DNA of 64,000 nucleotides from an uncultured Elusimicrobiales bacterium. GTDB lineage: Bacteria; Elusimicrobiota; Elusimicrobia; Elusimicrobiales; Elusimicrobiaceae. A program made the position numbers and the translations under genes. Location: the NCBI GenBank assembly GCA_944324115.1, contig CALUVB010000012.1:1-64000 (forward strand). The letters run 5' to 3'. Shown here in pieces: positions 44,183 through 52,575 of this stretch (positions within the stretch are counted from its first letter, which is position 1; every line of letters starts with the position of its first letter). The notes below the pieces were generated by a model, which worked only from the letters and a program-made list of their open reading frames with translations, searched no databases and was not told the origin of the DNA.

Positions 44183-44530
44183 AGCAAACAACTTTTCAAG
44201 CACCCGCTCTCTTGTTCCCCCTTCATTTAAGAAATATATATACAGCCATTATATCTTTCCAATTTGTTTACAAAAAACACAAAGAACGCTGCAGAGCCCA
44301 CCAAACGGCATATATAAGAAAAATGGATTTTATAAGCCCGCATCACAGTTGTACCGACAAAAAGATACGGATAGAGCGACCTTGTAAAATAAAAGCACAG
44401 GACCCATTTTTATTCTAGGTCTTTTAAACATATGAACATAGGACTAAATTCTCTTGCATTTACCCTCTTATTCTTACAAAATAAAAATATAATCTTCCTT
44501 AGGAAGAACAAAAACAGGAGGCTGTCTTTT
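44183..44530. other. Non-coding leader region upstream of secreted protein gene
   Basis: About 350 nt without a supported gene. Near 44401-44425 GACCC and TAGGTC with a T-run form a weak hairpin that resembles the motif upstream of the caspase-like genes. A TTGCAT/CAAAAT or TATAAT promoter is possible in 44453-44500. Confidence 0.4.
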
Positions 44531-45187
44531 ATGAACAAATTCACTAAAAAGAGCAAAATTCTACTTCTTGCTCTGGCCGTTGTCGCTTTTGGTTCCGTTA
44601 CTGCATTTGCCCAGCACTATGGATGTTATGAATATGTACCGCCTACAAAATGGGATTTCCAGAAAGCGATTCACGCTTCCACTTATAAAACGTGGAACGA
44701 CTTGAAACTGGTCATCACCGGGCGCTATAACCAAACGCAAGAAAACTTTAAAGAAGCGGCTAAAGATATTGCCAATAAAGTTCGCCAAAATCCTGAAAAA
44801 TATTTCAAAACCCCCTATGCTTTAACTCACGCTGAAAAATCCAACCTGCCCATGGCGCAACAAGTGGCAAAAGAAATCCAAGCCCAACAAATCCGCATGG
44901 CTTACAAAGAAGCTTTCTTGCAGCGCTACAACCTGCTGCAGGATAAAATCAGCGCCAACAACAATATATTTTATGGCTATGCATTGGCGGGACAGGCCGA
45001 CTTGGTAAATGATATTTCAGAAGACACGATGAAAGATTTAGAAGCTCTTTTCAGCGGCACTGACAGCAGCAACACACCCAACTTTGCGTTTTATAAAACC
45101 GATAACACGGTAGTTATTCAGTTAAATAAGGAAGTTTGGGTCCTGGTGAAAGCAAATGTCAGACAGATTCTGATTGTCAAAAGATAA
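44531..45187 (+). CDS. Secreted hypothetical protein
   Basis: This 218-residue protein starts at an ATG with AGGAGG 8 nt upstream; the longer frame from 44432 lacks support. It has a signal peptide (SKILLLALAVVAFGSVTAFAQ) and a mature helical, Lys/Gln/Asn-rich part (FKEAAKDIANKVRQNPEKYF; LPMAQQVAKEIQAQQIRMAY). No known domain is recognised. It is a single-gene unit with its own terminator, probably periplasmic or exported. Confidence 0.7.
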   Translation: MNKFTKKSKILLLALAVVAFGSVTAFAQHYGCYEYVPPTKWDFQKAIHASTYKTWNDLKLVITGRYNQTQENFKEAAKDIANKVRQNPEKYFKTPYALTHAEKSNLPMAQQVAKEIQAQQIRMAYKEAFLQRYNLLQDKISANNNIFYGYALAGQADLVNDISEDTMKDLEALFSGTDSSNTPNFAFYKTDNTVVIQLNKEVWVLVKANVRQILIVKR

Positions 45188-45202
45188 AAATAAATTCTCA
45201 TC

Positions 45203-45229
45203 AAAACCCCGGCATACGCCGGGGTTTTT
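45203..45229 (+). terminator. Terminator after secreted protein gene
   Basis: AACCCCGGC-ATAC-GCCGGGGTT followed by five Ts. Confidence 0.85.
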
Positions 45230-45270
45230 GGTATTCAGCCCAGTCCAAGGCGGGAATATTTTGGGGTATT

Positions 45271-45296
45271 AAAAAACCCCAGCCGGGCTGGGGTGT
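45271..45296 (-). terminator. Terminator after HAD gene
   Basis: ACCCCAGCC-C/G-GGCTGGGGT followed on the minus strand by six Ts. Confidence 0.85.
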
Positions 45297-45344
45297 GCTA
45301 AAAGGAATAAAAAGCGGAGCCCCCAAAATAACCGCAAAAACGCG

Positions 45345-46001
45345 CTAAGCCAGCAACTCCTCTATATCAGGCTGTATATCGCATAAAGAGTTGTAAATCC
45401 GAAACGCATTGGAGCGAACGAATGAATTGGGCTGTTTTAAATCCGGCACAACAATTGTACGCATTCCGGCTGAAATAGCCGCCGTAGCCCCCGCCACCGA
45501 ATCTTCTATCGCCAAACATTGGCTGACATCAGCCCCCAATTTCTGTGCCACGCGCCAATACACCTCCGGATCTGGTTTGGGTTTATCCACTTGGTCCGAA
45601 GTCACTACCGCCGAAAAATAAGACGCGATTTGAGCCTTTTCCAGCAATTTTTCCACCCAACGGCTGATATTGGAAGTGGCAACTCCCATTTTCAACCCTC
45701 GGCTATGAAAATATTGCAATGTTTCTTTGGCGCAGGGTTTCATGGGAATGGGGTGCGTCTGCATATACTGCTCAAAGTTGCGCCCGCATTGTGCATATAA
45801 ATAAGCGACATCAACATCTCTTCCGAAATAACTTTTAACCAGCTTTGAAGAATCTTCCACACTCATGCCGATACAGCTTTCAAACAATTCAAAGGTAAAT
45901 TTTAGTCCCATCGGCTCAGCGGCCTGCTGGTAACATTTAAAATAGATGGGCTCGGTGCTGAAAAGCGTGCCGTCCATATCAAAAATTACACTGGTAATCA
46001 T
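45345..46001 (-). CDS. HAD-superfamily phosphatase/phosphomutase
   Basis: This 218-residue protein has all four HAD motifs: DMDGTLF with the nucleophile Asp9, VATSN, the Lys in KPKPDPEVY and AIEDSVAGATAA. The helical cap between motif I and II fits subfamily I, close to beta-phosphoglucomutase or phosphoglycolate-phosphatase-like enzymes. Substrate cannot be fixed from sequence or context; it is a single-gene unit. Confidence 0.88.
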   Translation of the reverse strand: MITSVIFDMDGTLFSTEPIYFKCYQQAAEPMGLKFTFELFESCIGMSVEDSSKLVKSYFGRDVDVAYLYAQCGRNFEQYMQTHPIPMKPCAKETLQYFHSRGLKMGVATSNISRWVEKLLEKAQIASYFSAVVTSDQVDKPKPDPEVYWRVAQKLGADVSQCLAIEDSVAGATAAISAGMRTIVVPDLKQPNSFVRSNAFRIYNSLCDIQPDIEELLA

Positions 46002-46385
46002 AAAAGATATTTCTCTCTTAATTTTTATATGCTGCCTTCATCGCAAACGCCCATATTTCGGAACTTTGCAATTTCTTCGCAGGTTGGACTTGGGCGCCGT
46101 TGGCAACTGACCTTCCACTAGGCACAAGCCCTCACCCTTCATCACAGCCTGCCCTTTCATGCCGCAGCGCTCCTTGCAAAGAAGCCTTTTGTTATGAAAG
46201 CCACCCTTTAATTAGAGCAATTGCTTGGCAGGCCCGGGCTCAGAGACTGTTGTCTCTTTGGGTTTATTATAACAGTTTTCCCGTATAGACGTGAAATAAA
46301 AAAACATTAGCTTTTTTATCTCCACAAAGCCGAATCAACCCCAACGCACAGCCGTTGTGTTTCTTACCACCCGCCTGCGCGGCGC
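46002..46385. other. Non-coding stretch upstream of glyQS
   Basis: About 400 nt with no supported gene. A GAGAC/GTCTC hairpin followed by a T-rich run lies near 46242-46266. I looked for a T-box (the conserved GGTGG-ACCGCG antiterminator) and did not see one. Confidence 0.4.
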
Positions 46386-46414
46386 ACGGCGGATTTTATA
46401 TAATATAATCACTT
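46386..46414 (+). promoter_or_regulatory. glyQ promoter abutting the start codon
   Basis: Overlapping TATAAT boxes lie directly upstream of glyQ; the second ends 5 nt before the ATG at 46415, with no ribosome binding site. The transcript would start at or next to the start codon. Confidence 0.5.
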
Positions 46415-47302
46415 ATGAAATACGGAAAAAATTTTCAAGATATTATTTCTTCTTTAAACGAATATTGGAAGAAACAGGGCTGCATTCTCGTGCAGCCTTA
46501 CGATATGGAAAAAGGCGCCGGCACCTTCAACCCCGCCACCGTGCTTGGAGCACTGACCAAGACCCCCGTCAACCGCGCTTATGTGGAGCCTTGCCGCCGC
46601 CCCGCCGACGGCCGCTACGGAGAAAACCCCAACCGCCTGGGCAAATATTATCAATACCAAGTCATCATGAAGCCCGCACCGGCCAACATTCAGGAAATCT
46701 ATTTAAACTCTTTAAAAGCCATTGGACTGGACCCGAAAGAACACGACGTGCGTTTTATTGAAGACGACTGGCAATCCCCCACCTTGGGAGCCAGCGGCGT
46801 AGGCTGGGAGATTTGGCTTGACGGCATGGAAATCACGCAGTTCACTTATTTCCAAAATATGGCCGGTTATTCTTTAAATCCAATTACAGTGGAAATCACC
46901 TACGGTTTGGAACGCATAGCCATGTACTGCCAAAAGGTAGATAATGTTTTTGACATTCGTTGGAATGATACCGTTACTTACCGCGATGTACACCAAGAAG
47001 GCGAACGGCAATTTTCCCATTATTACTTTGAAGAGTCCAATGTAGAACGTTTGCGCCGTGACATTGAAGAAAATGAAGCCGAATGCCATACTTTGTGCAA
47101 AAAAGGACTCTATTTACCGGCCTATGAATGCGCTATGCGCGTATCACATTTGTTTAACATGCTGGAAGCGCGGGGCGCTATTTCCGTCTCAGACCGTACC
47201 AATATTATCACCAAAATCCGCAACTTGGCTAAGGCCTGCGCCAAAGTGTATGTAGAAAGCGTAGAACCTAAAGAAGAGAAGAAAGAGGAGGCCGCCCAAT
47301 GA
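46415..47302 (+). CDS. glyQ: Glycyl-tRNA synthetase alpha subunit
   Basis: This 295-residue class II catalytic subunit has [40 protein letters not shown], and [17 protein letters not shown]. With the beta subunit it charges tRNA-Gly in the tetrameric bacterial form. Its end overlaps glyS by 4 nt. The C-terminal [10 protein letters not shown] is an acidic/lysine tail. Confidence 0.97.
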   Translation: MKYGKNFQDIISSLNEYWKKQGCILVQPYDMEKGAGTFNPATVLGALTKTPVNRAYVEPCRRPADGRYGENPNRLGKYYQYQVIMKPAPANIQEIYLNSLKAIGLDPKEHDVRFIEDDWQSPTLGASGVGWEIWLDGMEITQFTYFQNMAGYSLNPITVEITYGLERIAMYCQKVDNVFDIRWNDTVTYRDVHQEGERQFSHYYFEESNVERLRRDIEENEAECHTLCKKGLYLPAYECAMRVSHLFNMLEARGAISVSDRTNIITKIRNLAKACAKVYVESVEPKEEKKEEAAQ

Positions 47303-49377
47303 ACGCATTTTTAGAAATCGGCTGTGAGCATTTGCCTTCGCGTTTTGTCAAACCGGCTTTAAGCCAAATAGAAACATTGGCTAAACAATTTTTAGCAGAA
47401 TACCGCATTTCATATGAACAAGTGGAAACCTTTGGCACATATCGCCGTCTGTGCTTGATTGTACAAGGCATTGCCGAGAAATCCGCCGACATACAAAAAG
47501 AAGTCAAAGGCCCCCCCGCCAAATTGCTTAAAGACGCCCAAGGCAACTTTACGCCTCAAAGCGCCGGATTTGCGCAAAAAAATGGAATTAAACCGGAAAA
47601 ACTGGTCATTAAAGAAACAGAAAAAGGCCCTTTTATCTTTGCCGATTTAAATATTAAAGGAGAAAAAACAGCCAAACTTTTGCCGGAGATTTTTGTCAAA
47701 ATTATTACCGGAATGGAATTTGCCAAAAACATGGTGTGGGAAGAAAGCGGTTTAAAATGGGGCCGCCCGATACGCAGCTTGATTGGCCTCTACGGAAGCA
47801 AAATCGTTCCGTTTGCAATAGCGGGAGTCAAGTCCAACCGCTACACCTACCCCATTACTTCTTTTGGCCGCAAACCTATTCGGGTGGAAAAAGCGGACAA
47901 AGACTATTATGTAGAGCTTCTCAAATCCCAGCCGCAGCCCATTTTGGTCTTGCCGCAGGAACGCCGAGAAGCGCTAATACGCAGCGTAATGAACGAGGCG
48001 AAAATGCGCGGTTATCATGCTGATTTAGACCAAAACCTAGTGGAAGAAACAGTATATTTTACAGAGCACCCGGTGGCGGTGGGAGGCGATTTTGATTTAA
48101 AATTTTTGACTTTGCCAAAAGAGCTGATTACCACCGTTTTTAAAACCCAGCTGAAGATGTTCCCGGTGGTAGACGGAAGAAACGATATTCAGCCGTATTT
48201 TATCGCAGTAAGAGACGGCATATCCGCCAACCAACTGGAAGTGCGCGAAGGATTTAAAAAAGTGATGTCTGCACGCCTCTCTGATGCCGTATTCTTCTAT
48301 GAAAATGACAAAAAAGAAGGATTGGACCACTTTAAAAACAAACTGGCCGAACGCACATTTGTGGAAGGATTGGGCAACTTGCTGCAAAAATCTGACCGTA
48401 CGCGCGAATTGGCCATGTGGCTGTGCGACCGTATAGGAGCAGAAAACATCAAGGACAGCGTCACATATGCCGCCGGCTATGCTTACGCCGACTTGGCAAG
48501 CTCTGTGGTCTATGAGTTTCCGGAACTGCAAGGCTATATGGGCGGAAAATATGCCGAACTGGAAGGCCACCCCCAAGAAGGGGAAGCGATGGCGCAGTTT
48601 TATTGGCCGTTGTCCTCCAATTCCGAATTGCCGGACACGCTGACAGGCGCCATTGTATCTTTAGCTGGGAAAATGGATACGCTGGCGGGCAATTTTTTGA
48701 TTGGGCAAATTCCCACTGGAAGTGAGGATCCTTTTGCTCTGCGCCGCCAAGCATTTGGCGCCGTACGCATTATGCTGGAAAAAGAGTTGCCTGTTTCCTT
48801 ACAGGAAGTAGCCCAAAAAGCCTTCTCCCTCTATGCCCATAAAGACACGGCTCATGCTCAGACCGAACTTCAAAACTTTCTGGCCCAACGGGTAGCCCTT
48901 ATTATGCAGCAACGCGGACACCAGCCCGGTACAGCAGAAGCCTTAACCCGTTGGTACGGCACCCCGCTGGCCGATGTGGAAACAATGGTAAGCGTATTGG
49001 AAAAAGGAAAAGAAAGCGATAGTTTCCAATCAGCGGCTGAAGCTGCCAAACGTGTATGCAACATTTTGAAAAAGGCTGAAAATTCTTCTGCGGCATTAAA
49101 AGAAGAATTGCTGCAGTTGCCTGCGGAAAAAGAGCTTTTTGCAGCTGTTTGCAAAGCGCAAAACGCTTTGGAAAATCTGCCAGCTGATGCTTCGGCAGAA
49201 AACAAATGTACGACCACATTGCGCGTTTGCGGAGATTTCGCCGCGCCGCTGGCCGCGTTCTTCACCGATGTCATGGTTAATGTAGATGACGTGGCTGTGC
49301 GTCAAAACCGCCTGGCGTTGCTCAGTGCGGTAAAAACCTTGCTCACGCAGGGAGTGGTGGACATTACAAAGCTGTAA
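47299..49377 (+). CDS. glyS: Glycyl-tRNA synthetase beta subunit
   Basis: This 692-residue subunit binds tRNA. It starts with [20 protein letters not shown] and has [44 protein letters not shown], and the HD-like region ([22 protein letters not shown]). Length and the 4-nt overlap with glyQ are normal. Confidence 0.97.
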   Translation: MNAFLEIGCEHLPSRFVKPALSQIETLAKQFLAEYRISYEQVETFGTYRRLCLIVQGIAEKSADIQKEVKGPPAKLLKDAQGNFTPQSAGFAQKNGIKPEKLVIKETEKGPFIFADLNIKGEKTAKLLPEIFVKIITGMEFAKNMVWEESGLKWGRPIRSLIGLYGSKIVPFAIAGVKSNRYTYPITSFGRKPIRVEKADKDYYVELLKSQPQPILVLPQERREALIRSVMNEAKMRGYHADLDQNLVEETVYFTEHPVAVGGDFDLKFLTLPKELITTVFKTQLKMFPVVDGRNDIQPYFIAVRDGISANQLEVREGFKKVMSARLSDAVFFYENDKKEGLDHFKNKLAERTFVEGLGNLLQKSDRTRELAMWLCDRIGAENIKDSVTYAAGYAYADLASSVVYEFPELQGYMGGKYAELEGHPQEGEAMAQFYWPLSSNSELPDTLTGAIVSLAGKMDTLAGNFLIGQIPTGSEDPFALRRQAFGAVRIMLEKELPVSLQEVAQKAFSLYAHKDTAHAQTELQNFLAQRVALIMQQRGHQPGTAEALTRWYGTPLADVETMVSVLEKGKESDSFQSAAEAAKRVCNILKKAENSSAALKEELLQLPAEKELFAAVCKAQNALENLPADASAENKCTTTLRVCGDFAAPLAAFFTDVMVNVDDVAVRQNRLALLSAVKTLLTQGVVDITKL

Positions 49378-49395
49378 AATCTTTATACCCAACCA

Positions 49396-49423
49396 TAATC
49401 CCCGGGCATAAATCCGGGGATTA
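49396..49423 (+). terminator. Hairpin after glyS
   Basis: TAATCCCCGG (49396-49405) pairs with CCGGGGATTA (49414-49423); T-run weak. A second, stronger hairpin follows. Confidence 0.6.
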
Positions 49424-49470
49424 TGCTAAAAAGTATTTATAGCCCGCCCCTTTTGAAAGTGCTATATAGG

Positions 49471-49500
49471 AAAAAGCCCCGTTTTAAAACGGGGCTTTTA
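49471..49500. terminator. Bidirectional terminator between glyS and pilin gene
   Basis: AAAAGCCCCGTTTT pairs with AAAACGGGGCTTTT, with T-runs on both sides. Confidence 0.88.
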
Positions 49501-49600
49501 TTAGCCACAACGGCAAAAGTCAGTGTGTAAATTTACCCATTTCACATAATTATACGAAGGCGGTGCAGATATGACTCCGTCATTTGCCACGCCAGTTTTA

Positions 49601-50083
49601 TTAATAGCCTGGTTCGTGCCAATAGACCTCATCAAATCGTTTAGTAAAGCCAAGCATAGAACAAAATTTATCTTTACTAGACTCACAAAAAAACCCTTTA
49701 TAAATAGCTTGGACATCTTCACCATCACCACAGGCTTTTGTATATTCCTCATCTACTAAATACACAGAGCCATTACCCGTAGTTTTCTCATAAGCTCTCC
49801 ATGAACAGCCAAAAGTGCCATTACCCAAACAACACTCATCTAACTCATAGCGCCAGTTTTTTGAATCGGGAATTGTGACGGCTAAAGAATCTATTTGAGG
49901 GTGTTCTCCCGTCTCTAAATAAGCCAAAGAAGAAGCTTTTTGCAAGCTGCTTAACACCGTCTTGGCCTCAGCCACGCGGCTGCGCCAAACCGCTTTCTGA
50001 TACTGTGGCAAAGCTAGCGCCGCCAAAATACCGATTATCAGCACCACTACTAAAAGTTCTATCAACGTAAAGCCTTTTTTCAT
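49601..50083 (-). CDS. Type IV pilin-like protein (Cys-rich type)
   Basis: This 160-residue protein begins MKKGFTLIELLVVVLIIGIL, a class III signal with cleavage before Phe and the Glu5 needed for pilus assembly, followed by the helix QKAVWRSRVAEAKTVLSSL. Six cysteines (CCLGNGTFGCS, KACGDG, FFCES, KFCSML) would form disulfides. I chose the ATG at 50083, which has GAGGAAAAA directly upstream; the frame opens at a TTG at 50143. The promoter about 70 nt upstream has the shared 12-T spacer. A second frame stays open past the stop to the terminator at 49500. Confidence 0.88.
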   Translation of the reverse strand: MKKGFTLIELLVVVLIIGILAALALPQYQKAVWRSRVAEAKTVLSSLQKASSLAYLETGEHPQIDSLAVTIPDSKNWRYELDECCLGNGTFGCSWRAYEKTTGNGSVYLVDEEYTKACGDGEDVQAIYKGFFCESSKDKFCSMLGFTKRFDEVYWHEPGY

Positions 50084-50152
50084 TTTTTCCTCATATACTG
50101 AATAAATTAGGGCTAAAGGCCTTTTATAAAGCCTTTTTAACAAGTCTTTTAC

Positions 50153-50182
50153 AGCATATCAAAAAAAAAAAATGAGTCAAGA
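50153..50182 (-). promoter_or_regulatory. Pilin promoter with 12-T spacer (copy A)
   Basis: On the minus strand TTGACT, CA, twelve Ts (50172-50161), GA and TATGCT give -35 and -10 boxes with a 16-bp spacer. The same layout precedes the pilins at 58892 and 63005. Confidence 0.7.
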
Positions 50183-50224
50183 TTATTGAATTTTCAGACG
50201 AAAAAAATCTTATGATTTTCCCCC

Positions 50225-50252
50225 TTGACAAACAGCAAAATACGCTTATAAT
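50225..50252 (+). promoter_or_regulatory. Strong consensus promoter of the RNA gene
   Basis: TTGACA (50225-50230), 16-bp spacer and TATAAT (50247-50252): perfect consensus boxes and the strongest promoter seen in the window. Confidence 0.85.
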
Positions 50253-50257
50253 ACTAG

Positions 50258-50630
50258 TGAAGCTAGTCCCAAGCCGGGTGCGTGGGCAAAGGCAACTGCA
50301 AAGGAAGGAATGCGGGTAGGAAAGCGGACTGACCGGATGCAGGGCTGCAGCAACGAGCGGATGTGAGAGCCGCTGTTGCAGAGCGTATAAACAAGACGTT
50401 GCCGCAGGAGCCAGCGATGATGTAATTGAAGTGGCGCGGTGGTCGGCGGTAGGGTAGTGTGAAGACGTAGAAGCGTTTCGCGGAGGTTGATGTACATGGT
50501 TCGGCCTAAGCGGGGCGTGTGGTTGCCAAGGAATGCCTGGAATGTTAAGTCGCTTGGCTTGACTTAAAAAGGAAGAGTAAATGAAAGAGTCGACGTGAAC
50601 CCCCCGATGGAATATCGGGGGGTCTTTTTT
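50258..50630 (+). ncRNA. Candidate structured non-coding RNA, about 370 nt, family not recognised
   Basis: A consensus promoter and a strong terminator bracket about 370 nt with no long ORF. The sequence is purine-rich and rich in stems: ACTAG/CTAGT at the 5' end (about 50252-50266), GCAACGAGCGG with CCGCTGTTGC (50350-50379), TTAAGTC/GACTTAA (50545-50567) and the terminator. I looked for tmRNA (tag frame, CCA end), RNase P (GAGGAAAGTCC), SRP RNA (GGAAGGAAGCA), 6S and group II intron domain V and did not find them. It could hold a 25-codon ORF (50490-50567). It converges with the secreted-protein gene at 51120. Confidence 0.6.
50600..50630 (+). terminator. Terminator of the RNA gene
   Basis: CCCCCCGAT (50600-50608) pairs with ATCGGGGGG (50614-50622), followed by TCTTTTTT. 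Confidence 0.9.
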
Positions 50631-51050
50631 ATGCTTGCTTTGAACGGAGAAAGAGTGGAGTGTACATGTGCTTTGATCAAGGTTTTTTTATGCTTGTTTT
50701 GCCCAGCCCAAATAACTGCTTATCGGCAGGAAAATGACGCCTATATTCACCCCAGTCCAAGCTTCCGCCTCATTTTTAGTCAGCATTCCGCTATTATTAC
50801 GGGGTATTATAAACACTACTGCGTGTTTTTGTATTTTCCTTTATCAGCTCGCCATTATGAACACCGTTAATTGTTGCAGGCATATCGCCCATGCTCTTAA
50901 ACGCAGTTCTATGCCCTGCCATGCCCTCGAAAACGCTTACCGGGGCCCATAGCGCTATTGCGCTTTATAATCAAAGCCCCGTATCCCACCTGTGCCAAAC
51001 AGCAAGTTTAGTGCAACAAATATTCTTCAACCCAATCAAATTATATATAT
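50631..51050. other. Non-coding stretch after the RNA gene
   Basis: About 420 nt; one plus-strand frame (50595-50870) runs out of the terminator and has no ribosome binding site. I see no other feature. Confidence 0.4.
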
Positions 51051-51082
51051 AAAAACCCCGCTCCAAATAAGAAGCGGGGTTC
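51051..51082 (-). terminator. Terminator after Cys-rich secreted protein gene
   Basis: AACCCCGCT (51054-51062) pairs with AGCGGGGTT (51073-51081); Ts follow on the minus strand. Confidence 0.8.
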
Positions 51083-51119
51083 TATATTCTATAGCATAGG
51101 GTTATGAAGCCGGGACAAA

Positions 51120-52349
51120 CTAGTTGCCCAAATTACCCAAATTACCTAAATTTCCCCCGACATTGCCTCCTATAATATCACCACTGATATCTCCTTCACC
51201 CAAACCAGGCAAAATGCTATGCAAATGACCGCACTCATAGCGGGTATCTTTCGTAGTATCCCAGTTGCGGGTATAAGTAGTCGTGTTTACTTTTACACAT
51301 TCTTTCCAGCTTACACTCGCAGTATACCATTTGGCAGCTTCCCCGCTCATAGAATTACCCGGAGATTCTACTACAGTGCAAGAAGTAACACACTTGTCTC
51401 CTACATTATCACAATTTATATCTGTTGGAATAAGAGAACTAGATACACCGCAAGAGCGCATTCCCGCAGGAGCATTTTGAAAAGGCCAGCCCCAGATAAC
51501 TCCATATACTCCAGTTGACGCAGAACAAATATTAGCAGGGGCAGACATAAGTGCATCAGAAACGGACGCAGTCTCATGTTTCAGGTTCCACTGTGCCACA
51601 ATGGTATTTTTTGTCCAGCACTTCGTATCAGAATATGGCGTGGAAGCGGAGCAACAAGACCCCATATGATAATATTCATCTGCGCCGGGGCAAGCGCACT
51701 TTTTGGCGCTGGCGTCCCAATAAGTGCGAGCATCGGTGTTACATTCTCCGGCACCGCCCAGACAATTGGTATATCCTAATACTTGATAATTATATTTCTT
51801 GCCATTTTGTTCCGCCGTGCGGGTAATCCAAGAGAGACCGGAGCAGGTTCTGGAAGGTTTCGGAATTTTGTTATTACCCAACGTAAATCCGCTTACCGCC
51901 GCATCATCGTAGTCCTGAGCCTCCCCCCCTTCTATTGACATAGTGCCTACACGCAATACATTCGCCCGCAAACGCAGCAAATCCGCCTGGGTGTCTATTT
52001 GCCTGATATTAGAATATGCCCCAGACGTTCTATCCACAAAAGCCGCCGTTCCGCTGCTATATACCGTACCGCCTTCAAACAAAGTCTCCGGCATGTCCAC
52101 AGCACCTTGTACATCAGCCTCTAAAATCTGATAATCTCCATCATTATCAATAGTGACGGTTCCCATAGACTGTATAGTGAGGGCTTGTGCGTTAATCCCC
52201 CCTTTTGATACCAGCTTATCAGATACCTTTAACGTCTCATACCTTCCCAAACGTGACGGATTGAAAGACAGCGATTCTATGATCTCTGCGGCATAACCCG
52301 AAACACCCAGCACATAAATACCTAAAATAGCCCAAATATACTTTTTCAT
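51120..52349 (-). CDS. Cys-rich secreted hypothetical protein with Gly-Asn-Leu repeat tail
   Basis: This 409-residue protein has a signal peptide (YIWAILGIYVLGVSGYAAE), an N-terminal beta-rich part (about 30-150: ALTIQSMGTVTIDNDGDYQI, then VLRVGTMSIEGGEAQDYDD) and a cysteine-rich middle (about 20 Cys, including CACPGADEYYHMGSCCS). It ends in GGNVGGNLGNLGNLGN, a run of short NLG repeats. I chose the ATG at 52349 because GGGAGG lies 4 nt upstream. No domain is recognised. An exported surface or pilus-associated protein is a guess from its composition and the nearby pilin. Confidence 0.7.
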   Translation of the reverse strand: MKKYIWAILGIYVLGVSGYAAEIIESLSFNPSRLGRYETLKVSDKLVSKGGINAQALTIQSMGTVTIDNDGDYQILEADVQGAVDMPETLFEGGTVYSSGTAAFVDRTSGAYSNIRQIDTQADLLRLRANVLRVGTMSIEGGEAQDYDDAAVSGFTLGNNKIPKPSRTCSGLSWITRTAEQNGKKYNYQVLGYTNCLGGAGECNTDARTYWDASAKKCACPGADEYYHMGSCCSASTPYSDTKCWTKNTIVAQWNLKHETASVSDALMSAPANICSASTGVYGVIWGWPFQNAPAGMRSCGVSSSLIPTDINCDNVGDKCVTSCTVVESPGNSMSGEAAKWYTASVSWKECVKVNTTTYTRNWDTTKDTRYECGHLHSILPGLGEGDISGDIIGGNVGGNLGNLGNLGN

Positions 52350-52485
52350 ACGCCCTCCCAAAAGGCAATAATCCCTTACTGAAATATAGCAAAAGAACGT
52401 CTCAGAGTCAAGGGGAAATCTTCTCAGAAACGGCTGTTTTTGCCAAAAAATCTTTTTGCATGGTCATCTTCTTCGCCAAGCCATA

Positions 52486-52520
52486 AAAATCCCGCCTTGT
52501 TTACTGCCACAAAGCGGGAA
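52486..52520 (-). terminator. Terminator after nadE
   Basis: On the minus strand TCCCGC pairs with GCGGGA around a 20-nt loop with a TTTG/CAA extension, followed by five Ts. Confidence 0.65.
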
Positions 52521-52575
52521 TAGATACCAAACCGTATGGGCGAAAGAAACCGCCGTTTCCAGCCGGCATAGGGTT

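Noticed and set aside
46002-46414. T-box riboswitch expected upstream of glyQS
   Set aside because: The conserved T-box antiterminator sequence and specifier layout were not found; a promoter abuts the start codon instead.
50246-50497. 83-codon minus-strand frame antisense to the candidate RNA
   Set aside because: Leu/Arg/His-rich composition, no ribosome binding site, and it runs across the strong plus-strand promoter.
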